Shown: piece by piece, positions 1 to 12,240 of the stretch
Position numbering within the stretch: position 1 is the first letter of the stretch
How the letters are laid out: each line of letters begins with the position of its first letter
Origin: Xanthoparmelia taractica
Lineage: Eukaryota; Ascomycota; Lecanoromycetes; Lecanorales; Parmeliaceae
Assembly (NCBI GenBank): GCA_033085395.1
Contig: MU853180.1
Coordinates: 248,001 to 312,000, forward strand
Direction: 5' to 3'
Length of the DNA: 64,000 bases
Program-made: the position numbers and the translations under genes
Notes under the pieces: generated by a model
The model's input: only the letters and a program-made list of their open reading frames with translations
Told to the model about the DNA's origin: nothing
The model's database searches: none

Positions 1-767
1 TAATTGTCAGCCAGTGCTTTAGAATCTAGCGGTTCGTACATTGCAATACACAGGATAGTACAAACAATAATGAGGATGATTTATTCTGGCTACCAGTCCC
101 ACCGAACAGACTGTTTTGCGGTGGCTGGATTTGATTCTGCCCGACTGAGCCGAAAACACTACTTTGTTGAGGCTGTGATTGCTGAGCGTTTGTGGAGCCA
201 AAGAGTCCGCCCGTAGTCTGTTGATTGCTTTGCTGTGACCCAAACGGGCCTACGCCAGACTGAGTATTTTGGCTGCCACCAAAAAGACTAGAGGCTTGTT
301 GCTGCTGCTGATTATTCCCAGCTTGATTCTGATTTGAGCCGAACATGCCTCCTTGTTGTGATTGGGAGGCAGTATTGCCAAAGAGGCTACCTGTCTGTGC
401 CGGCTGGGTTGTATTACCAAAGAAGCTGCTTGTCTGTGCCGGTTGGGAGATGGTATTCCCAAAGAGACTGCTTGTCTGTGCCGGTTGGAGAGTGGTGTTT
501 CCAAAGAGGCTACTTGACTGCGCTTGCGTTGCGCCTGTGTTCTGTTGAGGTTGTGCGCTGTTGAAAGAGCCAAAGAGTGATGTCGCTGGCTTGCCGTCCG
601 ATGGAGGTAGACTTGATTGACCACTAGCAAGCAGGTTATTATGATTTGCTTCTGCAACACGATTTAGTCTCGTAAGAGCACTATCCATCATTCACTCACG
701 ACGCTGCATTAGCTGAGCTGGTGTTGATACTCAGGCCACCGGGCCCACTCTGGGACCGACCAAACAT
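1..767 (-). CDS. NUP49: FG-repeat nucleoporin, Nup49/NSP49 type (3' end outside window)
   Basis: Encodes the N-terminal FG domain of a nuclear pore channel nucleoporin. Exon 1 (767-700) reads MFGRSQSGPGGLSINTSSANAAS. A 76-nt intron (699-624, donor GTGAGT, acceptor TTGCTAG) joins in phase to exon 2 from 623, which carries about a dozen SLFG/GLFG/FGS units separated by Q/N/S/T spacers, as in the Nup49/Nup57/Nup62 group. The GLSINT-like start resembles fungal Nup49. The coiled-coil half that would bind its partners lies beyond position 1. Near 20-55 the frame meets a stop, and a GTACTATC...CGCTAG intron probably bridges it. The 174-bp gap to FIP1 is likely a shared divergent promoter. Family call is firm; Nup49 rather than another FG nucleoporin is inferred. 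Confidence 0.8.
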
Positions 768-941
768 CCTCGACCTGGTTGGAATGTACTTTATGCTAGA
801 GCGAGGTCGCGACCTACCTTAGGACGCGATATTGCCAAGACTCTGCTAACCAAAAAGGAAGGTGTAGCGAAACTGTTCAAGAGTGTTCTTTCAACATTTC
901 AGACTCGCCAGGCCCTAACCAGACATTTGCTCTTGTTCAGG

Positions 942-2082
942 ATGGAAGAAGAAGATGAAGATAGTATGTATGCGCCTGCTGAAAGTACGGATTCAGGTCA
1001 GGGTCTTCATCCGGTTAACGGAACAGCCATTGGACCAATCCAGAGGGATGGAAAGAATGACGAAGAGGATGGTGAAGAAGAGGGCGAAGAAGTAGAGGAG
1101 GACGAGAGTGACTCGGTTGGTGCGGCTTCCGCCAGTGTTATCTCTCAAATCCTGACTCTCTTGCTATAGGACATTGATATCATCACTGAGCGAAAGGGTT
1201 CAGAGGCCAAACTCGAGCCTGTGTATGATCGTTTCTCGGACGGCGCAAACGCTTAGCTGACTCTACACCTTAGACAACCTCGTCGCGTTGCTTCCTTAAA
1301 GGAAACGCAACCAGGAACTCCATCTACAGAATCAGTGCCCTCTTCTCAGCGCTCACCCGCAGTCAAAACAGAACCCTCAGGCAAAGAGACTCCAAGCAGA
1401 CTCAGCTCGTCTTATCCAGCGGTTAAGACTTCGAATATCGATGTCGACGCCAAACCTATCTACAACCCCAATGGAAAGCCAATTACGGATATTGACATGG
1501 ATACTGGTACGTGCCAGTATCACGTCCTTTGTTGGTCGCAAGCTTACCTAGACCGCCTCAGATTTCCCAGAGGACGACAAGCCTTGGCGCCGGCCAGGTA
1601 CAGATATGACTGACTATTTTAACTACGGGTTTGATGAGTTCACGTGGGCGAGCTACTGCCTTAAGCAAGGATCCTTGCGGAAAGAAGTCTCGGATTCAAA
1701 GAAACAAATGGAGGAGATGCAAAATTTCCTCAGCATGCCTTCTGCAATGCCAGGCATCGGCGGAGTACCTGGAGGTGCGCCACCTGGTATGCCACCTATA
1801 GGTGGACCCGCAGATATGCCACCGGAAATGCAGCAGATGATGGCGCAGATGATGGCTCAGGGCATGGACCCCACGCAAATGGATCCTGCAACATTCATGC
1901 AGATGATGCAGGGGGTTCAAGGAGGAGGTGGTGGTGGAGGAGATCCGAATCTGAGCTTTGGTGGACAAGGATTTGGTCAACCAGGTCAGAATCAGCAGAT
2001 GGGGTACGGATATGGTGGTAGTGGAGGAGGCGGCAGCGGTGGGGCAAGGAATCAAGCCGGCCGTGGGAACCGTAGATGGTAG
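942..2082 (+). CDS. FIP1: Pre-mRNA polyadenylation factor Fip1
   Basis: Component of the cleavage and polyadenylation factor that tethers poly(A) polymerase to the mRNA 3'-end machinery in the nucleus. Exons 942-1115, 1170-1222, 1274-1506 and 1562-2082 give 326 aa. The N-terminus is strongly acidic (MEEEDEDSMYAP, then runs of D/E). The Fip1 motif is split by intron 3: DFPEDDKPWRRPGTDMTDYF followed by NYGFDEFTWASYCLKQ, around residues 155-190. The C-terminus is M/P/G/Q-rich with a GGGGG tract and ends in RGNRRW. The first intron has an unusual GTTGGT donor, chosen because it alone keeps the frame. Upstream in-frame TTG/CTG codons were ignored in favour of the ATG at 942. Very likely correct. 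Confidence 0.93.
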
Positions 2083-4060
2083 CCTTGATGAATAGGTTTC
2101 ATAATCCACACATCGATTAGTTACTGCTCGTTAATGATATATAAGTCTTGAACCCGAGCCAACGCTAGAAAGCAGTTCCTTTCTTGTGGGTAGATTTCAG
2201 AACGCTATTCTCTTGGCATTATTGCACTAGTTAAGGGACCTTACCTTATTTATCTACTTTACCTCAACCTCGCGGAGAACTATGTAACTCGCAACCATGA
2301 TCAATAAGAGTAATACCCCTCTCACAGACTATTATTACTCCTGTCTGTTCAACGTGGCCATAGTTTCGCCCTGGCTGAGGCTCTCAGCTCCCAGTAATCT
2401 AGTCTGGATGGGCAGAATTCACCATTCTATGTTTTCGTTTTCGTCCAGCTAGCTTTGGCAGCGCTTTCGTACATAATGCATTGAAGATATTGGTGTAATC
2501 GCCCTTTGAAAGACTTTGGTTGAAAGGCTTTTTACCACCAAGGTGTCCTAGTCAGAGGCATGGCTTTTGGCATCTTCCAGATACTACTCCTTCAAACCCT
2601 GACGCAGGAACATTGCATTCTCCTTTAACACTTCTGCCAACTCCAATAGCTTGCTTGCTTTCGATGGCAATGTACTCCACTACATGACTCCGCTACATGC
2701 CTTTATGTAGTCGCAAAGTTACCTAGCGAAGCAGTGGACCAGTACCGCTTATGATGTGCTTGAAATGACTACAGCGCGATGCCTGTACTTGTGTCTTCTG
2801 CTAGAAACCGTGAGCATTGAAATTGCGGAACCTAGGCGTATGAGCAACACCTGCTCACTGTGCTCGATTTCAGTATATCAAATCTTACCCCATGGCTTGG
2901 CTTCCGTGCTCTTCCTCAATCCTTCAGTCCTTTTGTCAATTGATAGTTAACTCCAGGTGTGTAGATCGATATGGAAGTTTGAAGTGGAAAATCGCCTGCT
3001 CTCAATTGACTGCATCGGTCATAGGAATCCAAAGCTTCAACACAAGAAGTGGAATTACTGCCGCCCGATCACCATCGACGAGACAATCATTGAAGGCTTC
3101 GCGGATGCCTATTGATACTATTCACTGTTGCTCATTGACCAGCAGACATTGTACCAAATTCTATTCATCCATTGTACTTGGTATTGTCACTGCTGCTCAC
3201 CACTAGTGAATCAATTCTCCCAGCCATTCCATTGAAAGATCTCCATTTCGTTCCCCCGTATAAGATCTTCAAACAACTTCCGTTTCCTCACGCCGTAAAG
3301 CTTCATTTACACCAACCGTCTCCATCATCCTTCACACTACATATTCTCCAGCCTTGCAAGTTTCTTCGAGCCTTCGTACACCTTGGCTTCGTCGACCTTG
3401 CTATCATTGAGCTCTATGCATTGACGCAACTTGCACGGAGCTTCTAAAATTTTGTGGAATTCAATCTGAAGAAGCGCTTTGGATAGATTGGATTAAGTGG
3501 TTTCTTGCATTGGTCGAGCCTGATCTCGGTAAGTCTCATTAGCTATCTTGATACCACGATTACGTGCTATGATGCCTTCAAGTATGCAAACACTGGCTGA
3601 CAACCAAATGTTCTCAAGAACAAATAATTCGGCTTTCTGTCCAAAGTGGTTGCGCACTTTCCCAAGGTTTATGACATCGACCTGTAAGCTGCCGATCCTT
3701 TTTCTACCATGGGCTGGCGCTGCACTGTCAGTACCGGTGGATTCAATTGTGCTGCTTATGCTGTTAACCTCGATAATTGGCTGCTGTTCTTGTTTACATC
3801 TTTTGAACGGCACTAACACACAGTTGACAGACTTGCAGATTGAAGATTCCGCTGCCACTGGTCCATTTCAGGCAGCTTTCATTCCAACTCATTCATCGCT
3901 CGGCTTGCTAAGTGCTTTGACGGAGATTCACTAGCTCAGAAGCCTACTATTCATCCCCCTATACTCGGAATAGTCACTTTTGACACTAAATCAGTCACTC
4001 TCCGCTTTCAATCGACACCTCGGGGCACAAGGGTCGTCCGGTGCTGGGAACTCTTACGTT
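2083..4060 (+). other. Long gene-free stretch; probably the 5' leader/promoter of the next gene
   Basis: Several short ATG-initiated frames occur on both strands (for example 2756-2950 and 3548-3934 on plus) but none resembles a known protein or has splice-supported extensions. Pyrimidine-rich patches at about 3220-3400 look like fungal transcript leaders. Genes for fungal developmental regulators often have leaders of 1-2 kb with upstream ORFs; applying that here is inference. The frame of the next gene is open back to about 3980 without an ATG, so an extra 5' exon is possible. Confidence 0.4.
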
Positions 4061-6628
4061 ATGGACGCAGATTTTCAACACGAATTTCAAGGAATGCAAG
4101 AACTCGATGGATACTGTGCAAATGACGAACTTGAGGACATGCCGTTGAGCAACGAGCTCCTTGATGGCTTTGGTATGGAATTCTACCAAGGGACAGCGCC
4201 TGGGGGCCTCCCGTCACCCAAGTCCTCCCATCCTGATCTCCCTGGCAGCGGTCAGCAGAGTCCAATACTGCCTTCCCTGAGCCTGTTCACAGGCGGATAT
4301 GATTTCCAGCCAGGCGATGGAACTTCAGATGCGCACGATGATATACTCGGTTCGCACATTCTACAGCAAGCGCAGGAGTCGCAGACATATACAGGCTCAA
4401 ATACAAGCAACAACCACTTCAACACATTTCAAACCCTCCAAAATGCAAGCAGCAACTCCCCAAAACCACATGTGCTGCACGGGGAACCCTCAGTGACAAG
4501 CTCGAGCTATACCGATGTGGGACAGTGCCAAAATCTTATGGCACCGTCTGATGACTCTCTATGTGACTCATCTCAAAACCGTGCATATACAGTACCATCG
4601 GAAAGTTCTGTTGAGCAAATAGTATCCATATGGAGGCCAACATCAACACAGGCGTCAATTGCACCGAAAGTAGTGAACGACACCCAATCTGCTAGCGCAT
4701 CCGCTAATCTACAACATTCACCGACATCCAAAGCTCAGCACTTTGCTCGACATCCTTCACTTTTGCGCCATCAAATTCATTCTGAGCTACCTCAATATTC
4801 ACCATTGACCGCTACAGCTGAAGAAGACTATATTACTGGCCGAATGGCACACACTATGTCGTCCGGTTCTAACTTCACTAAGCGGCAAGGGCCTAACCCA
4901 TCGCCCTCATATAGCAATTATCAAAACGTACATCATGCGTCAAATAGACCACAACTCCGCCAAATAAACAGCGCACAAAGTCAAAGCCGAGCATCTCCGG
5001 TCTCACAGAACTACCAGCCTTTTCAAGAGAGCAGCCTAAGATCGTCAGTGACGCCAAATTCGGGACAAGATTTTTGGGAAGCAGGGCAGTTCCAAGTACC
5101 ACAGTATCCCGACCCCCAACCGATATTCCAACAACAGTTTAATCGCTCGCCATACATAGGCCATCATCACTTCTCAGAATCTCGAGGAAGCTGCATGAGT
5201 AGCGATTCATCGGAGCAGTATCTTGTGCAAACCGGTGACACTCGAAACGTGTCTTTCTTGACGTCGGACTATGGTTTTAACGGTTCGAGCCCAATGAGCA
5301 TAAAGCGCGAATTGTCTTCTCCTGATTCGGATCAACTGGTGTCCGCGCCTATCCTTAGGAGTCAACTGGCCTCGCCAAAGCCGCAGAAGAAGCGACGCGT
5401 AAAGCACGAACTCAAGAATAATGATGACAACGATGCGGCCGTCGATCCTGTCGCGCTTCAAACATTGGATTTGACAAATCTTGATCCGACAGATCACACG
5501 AATGTTGCAACGTTGATCGAAGCTATGCATAACACAGACAACGTTGAGGACAATCAAGGCATGCAGAAGACCTGGGAGAAAGTCCGAAAAGCCAAAGCGT
5601 TTAGAATCAGAGAAGTGTGCGTGGAATTGCTGGTGAGTCGAGAGGGTTTTCAGTGCACTCCTGAAGGCAACGACATTGACCCACGATACCTAGAATTTGG
5701 CTAAGCAAGCTCAACAACAAAACGGAAATCCGCTGGGCGAAAAGAGATCTGTCAATTACTATGCATCGTTTGAAAAGCGGTTCGATGCCTTGTGCGAGAC
5801 TCTTATGGTATACCCTCACTTTCACAATATTGGGCGGGCTCTGCTGATAGCATCATCCTAGTTCCAAAAGACAGTGTGCAAGCATTTGATCGAGCCTCCT
5901 TACTCTTACAGCGTGGTTGACGATCCGCAGAACGCGAAAGATGTATGTCTCACTCTTCTGCTTCAACTTGATTCAAAATTGAAATCCTGCAGCGCGTCAA
6001 GAACAACCGTCGAGTCAACCACCAGAAGGCAGAGGCGATTCGTCTCGGGCGCGAGCATCTGGGGGAGAAAGGCCAGGGCAAAGGGAAGCCCATGCTAAAG
6101 ACGAAGAAGCGTGCACGTGCGCTACCGGAAGATAGCCAAGATGATGAGGAGAACTCCGGTGACGAGCCACCTAGTGATGCGGAAACGGATGTACTGCCTC
6201 ACGTGCTTGGACCCAAGTCTGCTCGTCCGAATCCTCGTGCTCCGAAAAAGGCGAAGCGCGTAAGTCGCCCGAAGAATCAACCTGTTAATGGCGTGATGAC
6301 CCCTACTTCTCCGTCTCAGTCCTCAAACATCACCCAATATCAGGAGCACAGAGGACGTATCCGAACATCGTACTCGCCGCAAATCCAGGATTCGGAGGAC
6401 AACTTTGCTCAAGACGTGCATCAGAACGTATATTCTCCCAATCAGCGGATACAAATACTATTGGAACACAATCGAATGCCCCAAGGACTTACCTCTAGTC
6501 AACAATTGCCAACTCTAAATCAACATTATGACTTCGGCAATGAATCTGGACAAGTCTTTTATGGGGACAGATCCATTGCTGGTAGCGACAGCGAGGGACT
6601 TGGCGCTATTGGATGCGATTACAAATGA
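4061..6628 (+). CDS. Nuclear regulator-like protein, possibly Medusa (MedA/Acr1/Ren1) type
   Basis: An 800-aa protein from exons 4061-5632, 5694-5807, 5862-5942 and 5993-6628, all joined in phase. Residues 1-460 are S/Q/P-rich and disordered. A conserved-looking block follows around residues 465-630: acidic DLTNLDPTDHTNV, then QKTWEKVRKAKAFRIREVC, YYASFEKRFDALCETL, QKTVCKHLIEPPYSYSVVDD and RVKNNRRVNHQKAEAIRLG. Basic clusters (PKPQKKRRVKHE, KTKKRARALPED, APKKAKRVSRPK) look like nuclear localisation signals. I do not recognise a textbook DNA-binding fold. Length, composition and the long leader fit the Medusa/Acr1/Ren1 family of conidiation regulators, but this is from memory and unverified. 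A conserved fungal nuclear protein of unknown function is the fallback. Confidence 0.7.
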
Positions 6629-7384
6629 GCCTTGCAAGGGTTCCGTCATTGAAGCTTCAGCCTACATCATCAGAAAGTCCCTGGATACTGGATGTGAAGG
6701 CATGTCTTCAACATTACTCCCGAACCCTACTAGTTCCGCCTCATCCTCGAAGACTCTTAACACGTTTCTACCAGACCTGGGCCACACCTTCACGTTACAT
6801 CATATGCCCAATGAGTCAGCCATCTTGTTCCTCCGCTTCACTGGATACATCCGTCTCCCTTCTGAATCTGCTCGGCCTGCACAACCTCTTTCCCATCTAT
6901 CTCAGTTTCTTGACTCACAGTTTTACGATGCAGCATAGCGACGGCGTGCTTCACGACCAACGAACATTTCTAACAAGTTTGCATTCCCCGGCGTTTGCGC
7001 CTGCGACATTATTACGCGATGTATCCATGGCCGACGATAGACTATTTCTTATTAACCTCCCCTATGCAAAGCTAGCGAAGGAGCAAATAAGGGTACTGAC
7101 AACTCATAGAGCACTGTTGTCATATCAAGGCAGATTGATAGGAAGCGTTCGATTGTATCATTTCATTTTGTACATACTCGAGCATGGGTGTTCGAGCCTT
7201 CTACGGCTAAGCGAGATACCTTTGTTGTTAGCAATCCGTCATGTGATTCAAGTTGAACACTGGGTTCCCAGTCTCATGTAGCCACTTAGTTGCAAGCAAT
7301 GTGGATCGGCGAGATGCTTCAAATTTCATGCTAATGGTCGCTGGTACCAAACGTGGTCAGTCTAAAAAAAATCGAATCTAGCTT
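6629..7384. other. Intergenic / 3' UTR region
   Basis: Contains an overlapping 222-codon open frame (6613-7281, plus) with no recognisable domain. It starts inside the previous gene in another frame and is leucine/serine-rich in the way chance frames are. It is most likely the 3' UTR of the upstream regulator and the terminator region shared with the convergent TPR gene. Confidence 0.45.
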
Positions 7385-8301
7385 CTATCTACCCTGATTG
7401 AAGTTCATGCTATAACCACCAGTGTTCGGGTCTTTCTCCATCTTGAAATTGTCCGTCGACAGCCCGAACGGTTTCAGTATACCATTGCCCAGTTCCTTCA
7501 GCTTCCCCATCATATCTCCCATCTCCTTCTCCTTGGCTGCATTGATGCGCGGAGGTAGACTACTCAAAGCTGTCTGGACGATCTTCTTGTCTTGTGGCGG
7601 TAGGGTAGGTAGTAATGCGAGAGCTTTGTAGTCATCCTCGGCACCTTGTAGGTTTCCCCATCCTCCTTGCTCTGATTTTGCTTTTGCTCGACGCATGAGA
7701 GCTTTGCAGCGTATGCGGAGGATATCATCACGCCGCTGGTCGCTCATTTCAAGCTTCTTGAGCTCTGCTTCTGCTTCAGCGCCCTCGCCTTCAATTTCCA
7801 CGACACCCTCATCTTTCCCTGCTTCATCTTCCTTTGCCTCTTTCTTCTTGGGTAATAGCCTGTCTAAGGCATCCAGAGCCGCCGTAGCTGATTCAACAGC
7901 GGCTTTCCAGTCCTCAAGCTTCAGGTGGCAAGCAGCGATATTGCTTTTCAATACGGCGACTTCATATTCAAGGTAATTCGGGCAAGACGACAGAGCTTTG
8001 TCGTATTCGCCTATGGCTTGAGAGTACTGTGACGAGGTGAAGAATTTGTTTGCTATGGCCTTCTGCGCATGCGACTCCTCTAGCAAGGCCTAACACGTTA
8101 TCCATCAGCTCCTGACTGGAGATAAGAAAAGAAAAGAAAAGGGCATCTATCCGCAGCGTCTTGGGATGTAGAAATAAGGTGCAGGAAAATGGGGATGAGG
8201 CTCAAGCTTACAGCTTCTTCCTCCTGGGAAAAACGTGGAAGAAGCGGGGCTCCAGATTCGTCGGGCAGGTCGGGAGATGGAGCTGAAGGTGAAGGTGCCA
8301 T
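7385..8301 (-). CDS. TPR co-chaperone-like protein, TTC1 family
   Basis: Exon 1 (8301-8212) and exon 2 (8089-7385), joined in phase 0 across a GTAAGC...GTTAG intron, give 264 aa. Three tetratricopeptide repeats are visible around residues 35-190: QKAIANKFFTSSQYSQAIGE, VAVLKSNIAACHLKLEDWKA, and after an acidic K/E-rich insert, ILRIRCKALMRRAKAKSEQG. The C-terminal segment (MGDMMGKLKELGNGILKPFG, LSTDNFKMEKDPNTGGYSMN) is characteristic of tetratricopeptide repeat protein 1, an Hsp90/Hsp70-associated cytosolic protein. The N-terminus (MAPSPSAPSPDLPDESG) is disordered. Divergent from the HAD phosphatase gene. Confident in the family; the partner is inferred. Confidence 0.88.
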
Positions 8302-8925
8302 GTGTGACCGGCTATAAGATTTGGGATGATTGCTATGAATAGGTACAGTATCTTTTTTGAAGGCCCTTGCTGGATAAAGTATGTACTTGGTAGTACGAAG
8401 TAGTTACATCTACCCCGTACTTTGGACCGTTATTGCATTTAATGGGGTCACCGCTTACCAGGATCATGGGCTTTTAAGCGATAGCCGCCTTTCCAAGCGC
8501 GCATCTATGCATGTGTGATTAATGGGACTACCGACTATGTATCATCTCTTTCACTCGGTAGCAGTCGCTACCGAAAAGAAAGCGGAAAGATCCCAGAGAA
8601 GAAAAATATCTCTCTCGCACAACGTGCTATTGTCTAGAAAGCTTAACAGAAAGTTAAGTACAGCAAGGGAAGAAACGTCCAAGATGATACCGATACCGAT
8701 ACGCATAATGCACCCCTCTCATTTGCCTGATTTGCCTGCTTTGTCTACTTCTTGCCCAGAAACAATCTGTGCTCAATCCCCCTGTTTCCCTGCTCTTCCT
8801 TTCTTTCTCCAATACAAATCCCCTCCAACTCCCCAGTCTAATTCACTGCTCCAATACCAACCCCAACCCCAAGCACCAATCTCACAAGCCAGCTATCGGC
8901 CATAACCAACACCAATACCGCCATC
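8302..8925. promoter_or_regulatory. Divergent promoter region, TTC1-like / HAD phosphatase
   Basis: A 624-bp gap between two divergent starts. The part next to the HAD gene (about 8700-8920) is C/T/A-rich with few G residues, typical of fungal promoters and leaders. No specific binding site can be assigned by eye, and the plus frame at 8522-8905 looks fortuitous. Confidence 0.4.
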
Positions 8926-9901
8926 ATGATTATGGCAAACCCTGAGTAAGCGTGCCTGATCCTCCAATCCTTCCTTGAACTGACACTGTACTCCAGATTC
9001 CCGAAAATCCGCGCCTGTCTCTTTGACATGGACGGACTTCTCATCGATACCGAAGATATCTACACCAAATGCAACAACGTAATCTTGCATGAGTACGGCA
9101 AGCCCTCTCTTCCCTGGAAAATCAAGGCCCAATTGCAAGGCCGTCCTGGTCCCGACGTATGCCTCTCTCCTCCCGAACCCTCTTCCCCCACACCCCCACG
9201 CAGACTGACCAATCCCACAGGCCGCCGAAATCTTCCACGCCTGGGCGCAGCTGCCCGTCGCTCGCTCCACCTTCACCGCTAAGCAGGCCGCATTGCAGGC
9301 GCAGTTCTTCCCCACGACGCAACCCCTCCCCGGCGTCCCACTATTGCTAAAAACGCTCAAAAATTCAAATACCCACCTCGCGCTCGCCACCTCCTCGCAC
9401 GCCATCAACTACCGCTTGAAGTCGACGCACCTGCCCCACCTCTTCAGCGCGTTCCCACCCTCGCGTCGTATCCTTGGCGACGACCCCAGAATACCCAAAG
9501 GGAGAGGCAAGCCCGCACCGGACATCTACCTCTTGGCGCTGGAGTGTATCAACAAAGAACTGAGAGCCAAGGGAGAACCCATCGTCTACCCCGAGGAATG
9601 CCTAGTATTCGAGGACAGTGTTCCCGGCGTCGAGGCCGGAAGAAGAGCGGGTATGAGAGTGATCTGGTGTCCTCATCCGATGTTGCTGAAGGAGTATCTG
9701 GGAAGGGAGAGGGAAGTGCTCGCTGGGGTGGCCAATGGAACCGACCAGGAGGTTGATGATGCTCTGCACGAGGCCGGATTAAATGGGACAGGCGCCAAAG
9801 CGAGGAATAACGGGTACCATTCTAGGATGGATGATGGCTGGGCTGAGATGGTCACGACGTTGGAAGGGTTTGACTATGGGAGGTATGGGATTCAGGTCTG
9901 A
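8926..9901 (+). CDS. HAD-superfamily phosphatase, GS1 / pseudouridine-5'-phosphatase-like
   Basis: Exons 8926-8945, 8997-9156 and 9221-9901 give 286 aa, with intron acceptors CTCCAG and CCCACAG. HAD motif I is RACLFDMDGLLIDTEDIY (nucleophile Asp in DMDG, about residue 15). Motif II is LALATSS, with Ser/Thr after the beta strand. The motif III lysine lies in GRGKPAPDIYL and motif IV is CLVFEDSVPGVEAGRRAGM. This arrangement is the GS1-like/HDHD1 subfamily, which dephosphorylates small sugar phosphates such as pseudouridine 5'-phosphate; the true substrate is not shown. The start ATG at 8926 is chosen because the short first exon splices in phase into the motif I strand. Cytosolic, no signal peptide. 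Confidence 0.9.
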
Positions 9902-10161
9902 CAAGGCTCGCTGAGACAGGAGGAATTAGCTATATTTCGAACGTTGAAACTATTTTGTACTGATTGAAGAGAGGAATAGAGAATAGAGGGGATCCATAGA
10001 TAAGAGTTGACTGTTTCAGGCGAGATAGTGGGTAGACTGGCATGAGCATTAATTGTTACTCCAAAGACATAAAACCTATTCTCATCACAGATGCTGCTCT
10101 TGTCATGCACATATCTGAACCACAAATCCAGTAACGTCTATCTATATACGAATGACTTCTA

Positions 10162-11469
10162 TCAGGTGAAAAAGAATGCATTACCCTCAGCATCCTTCCT
10201 CACACCTTTGGCGTAGTCCTTCGTCGGATCAAACTCCTCCCATACACTCGCCGGAAAGATGTGCTTGTTCCGCTCATACCACCGCCGGTCAACCACCTTT
10301 GTGAAATTCGGATCAGCGTCCACACCCTCAAGATGCCGATCTGCAGATGTGACCTGGCCGTTGTTCTTTGTCTTCGTCTTCGAGGGCACAGACAGAGGAT
10401 CATAGTCATCTGGGATCTGATCTGGAGACACGGAGCCATCAGATGGCGGAACAGTGGTCGCGGCGTAATCGAACAAGAGGGTGGAATTCGGACCGACGGA
10501 CTTGTTGACGATGAAGTAATAGAGCTCGTAGTGGTGCGGTATGATAATCTCGCCTCTCACGAGCATCAGATCGTCCACGCCGACCCTCGCCCATTCCCTT
10601 CTGCTGTTGGCTTTTTCGCCGCCTCCAACGCCTAGCTCTGCGCCGACTTTTCGACTTCGGTCCAAGAACAGCCAGACGTAGTCGCCTTTCTTAACCTTGC
10701 AAGCACCGCCGGGTATGTTTGTACCGTCGTAGAAGACAAAGGGTATAACGATCTCGGTCGCTTTGACAGCTTCTTGCATTAAGAGGAACTCTTTGCGTAG
10801 CTGTTCTCGTGTCTGAGCTTCCTTGAGCAGCGCAAACTTAGTCATCGCTTTGGGAGCGACGCTGAGATTGGCATTCGCCCCAAGGCGCTTTCGTTCCGTG
10901 GAGATGCCATTTCGCGACGATGCAGCAGGTGACGCTCTGGTGGATCCATCGTCATCTGGTGTACCAACTCTTGGCGTCAGACCCGCAGGTTCGTTCTTCT
11001 CCAAACCCTCCAGCTCCTCGTCATCTACCCCGAACGACAATTTCCCTTTGGCCACGTGCTTCCGTTTCTTCTTCAGTGGCGGTTCATGGCGAGCTGAAAC
11101 ACTGTGCTTTGACCGTCAGTCTCTGCAGCCGCAAAAGAAACAAACTCCCCCAAAAAAAGAACATGATCTACCTTGCATAATCGTCACAACTTACCCGTCA
11201 ATGGTACTATGGTTGCTATTTGGAGTCGAAATCCCGGATGCAGATGACGATGCAGGCGCAAAGCGGCCAAAGCTTGCGGCAGTTCCCTGTGCTTCGCGCT
11301 CCTTCTGCTCGAGCGCCTCTGCGCGTCGCTTTCGGAAGTCGGAGAGGTGAACTAGGCCGACGGTTTGGGATGCTAGCAGATCAGCGGCTGTGGATGCTTG
11401 GGTGGTGAAACGGGGATTCGGGGTTGGGACTCTGGAAGTGTCATTTGACGAGGGAGTGGATGAAGGCAT
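10162..11469 (-). CDS. FAM50/XAP5-family protein
   Basis: Exon 1 (11469-11195) and exon 2 (11101-10162) encode 404 aa; the acceptor CACAG at 11103-11102 is the one that preserves the frame (a later TTTCAG would not). The N-terminus is S/T/P-rich with ADLLASQTVGLVHLSDFRKR, then a basic stretch (PPLKKKRKHVAKGKLSFG) and the XAP5 domain: VKKGDYVWLFLDRSRKV, REWARVGVDDLMLVRGEIII, HHYELYYFIVNKS, and the ending VVDRRWYERNKHIFPASVWE plus FDPTKDYAKGVRKD. XAP5/FAM50 proteins are nuclear and linked to splicing and light/circadian responses in other eukaryotes; the role here is inferred. Length and domain order are typical. Confidence 0.92.
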
Positions 11470-12240
11470 CGTGATGTTTGGGGGGATGAAGATCAAGAAA
11501 GGTGAAGATGATCGAGCTTTTGCTGGTTCAGTGGTACTTCTAGGGTAAGGTAAGGTAAGGTATTTAAGGCTGAGGAGGGCCAAACGTGATGATTAACGCT
11601 ATGACCACCTTCCGCACCCCTTTTCCGACCACATTATGTTCATCGTCATCATGGTTTTGGAAAGTTGACTGTCAAACGCTTACGAGCGAATGATATTACT
11701 TCGAATTATCGGTTCATGATGGTAGGCTGTTCACGAAGGACGAAGCCAACAATGGCAAGGAATCAAGTTTGCCGGTTCGACGTTGAATTCTCACTCCGAG
11801 TCTGTTGAGGCCACAATACAAAAGTACAATATACTGTGAAGGCAAGAAAGTCTTTGCGCAGAGACGTTGGCCCTATCAACATGCCAGATGAGTAATCTTC
11901 ATAACGTTGGAGCAGCAATGAGACTGGGGAAGCGGCCTGTCTAATGAAGGACGGGCTCTCGAGGGAAGTGCGATCGTGGTTCGATAGAGCATTCCATTCG
12001 AATAGCGTCCGATCTGATAGAAGTGAAGGCTAGCGTCTACTCATTGGATAAAGTAGCAATTTGCTGTCTAATACCTGCTGTCGTCAGGAGGCGCCGACCT
12101 CCGTTGGAACATGAAAAGTGGAAAGGGCCTTCTTTCCAAATTCGAAAGCCACCTTGTCCCATCCAATCAAAGACCTCTCATTCTACTTCCTCTACTTCCC
12201 TCATTGTGATTAAAATGATCTCCTCGCCTTCTCTAAAGCC
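11470..12240. promoter_or_regulatory. Divergent promoter region, XAP5 / HEI10-like
   Basis: 771 bp without a supportable gene between two divergent starts. A short AAGGTAAGGTAAGGT direct repeat (3 x 5 bp) sits at about 11540-11560 within the XAP5 leader side. No other motif is assignable by eye. Confidence 0.35.

Noticed and set aside
6613..7281. 222-codon open frame on plus downstream of the regulator gene
   Set aside because: Starts inside the coding sequence of the upstream gene in another frame, has no domain or composition typical of the neighbours, and fits a 3' UTR better.
8893..9408. 171-codon minus frame over the HAD phosphatase
   Set aside because: Antisense to conserved HAD motifs; Cys/Gly-rich composition is an artefact of GC-rich coding DNA.
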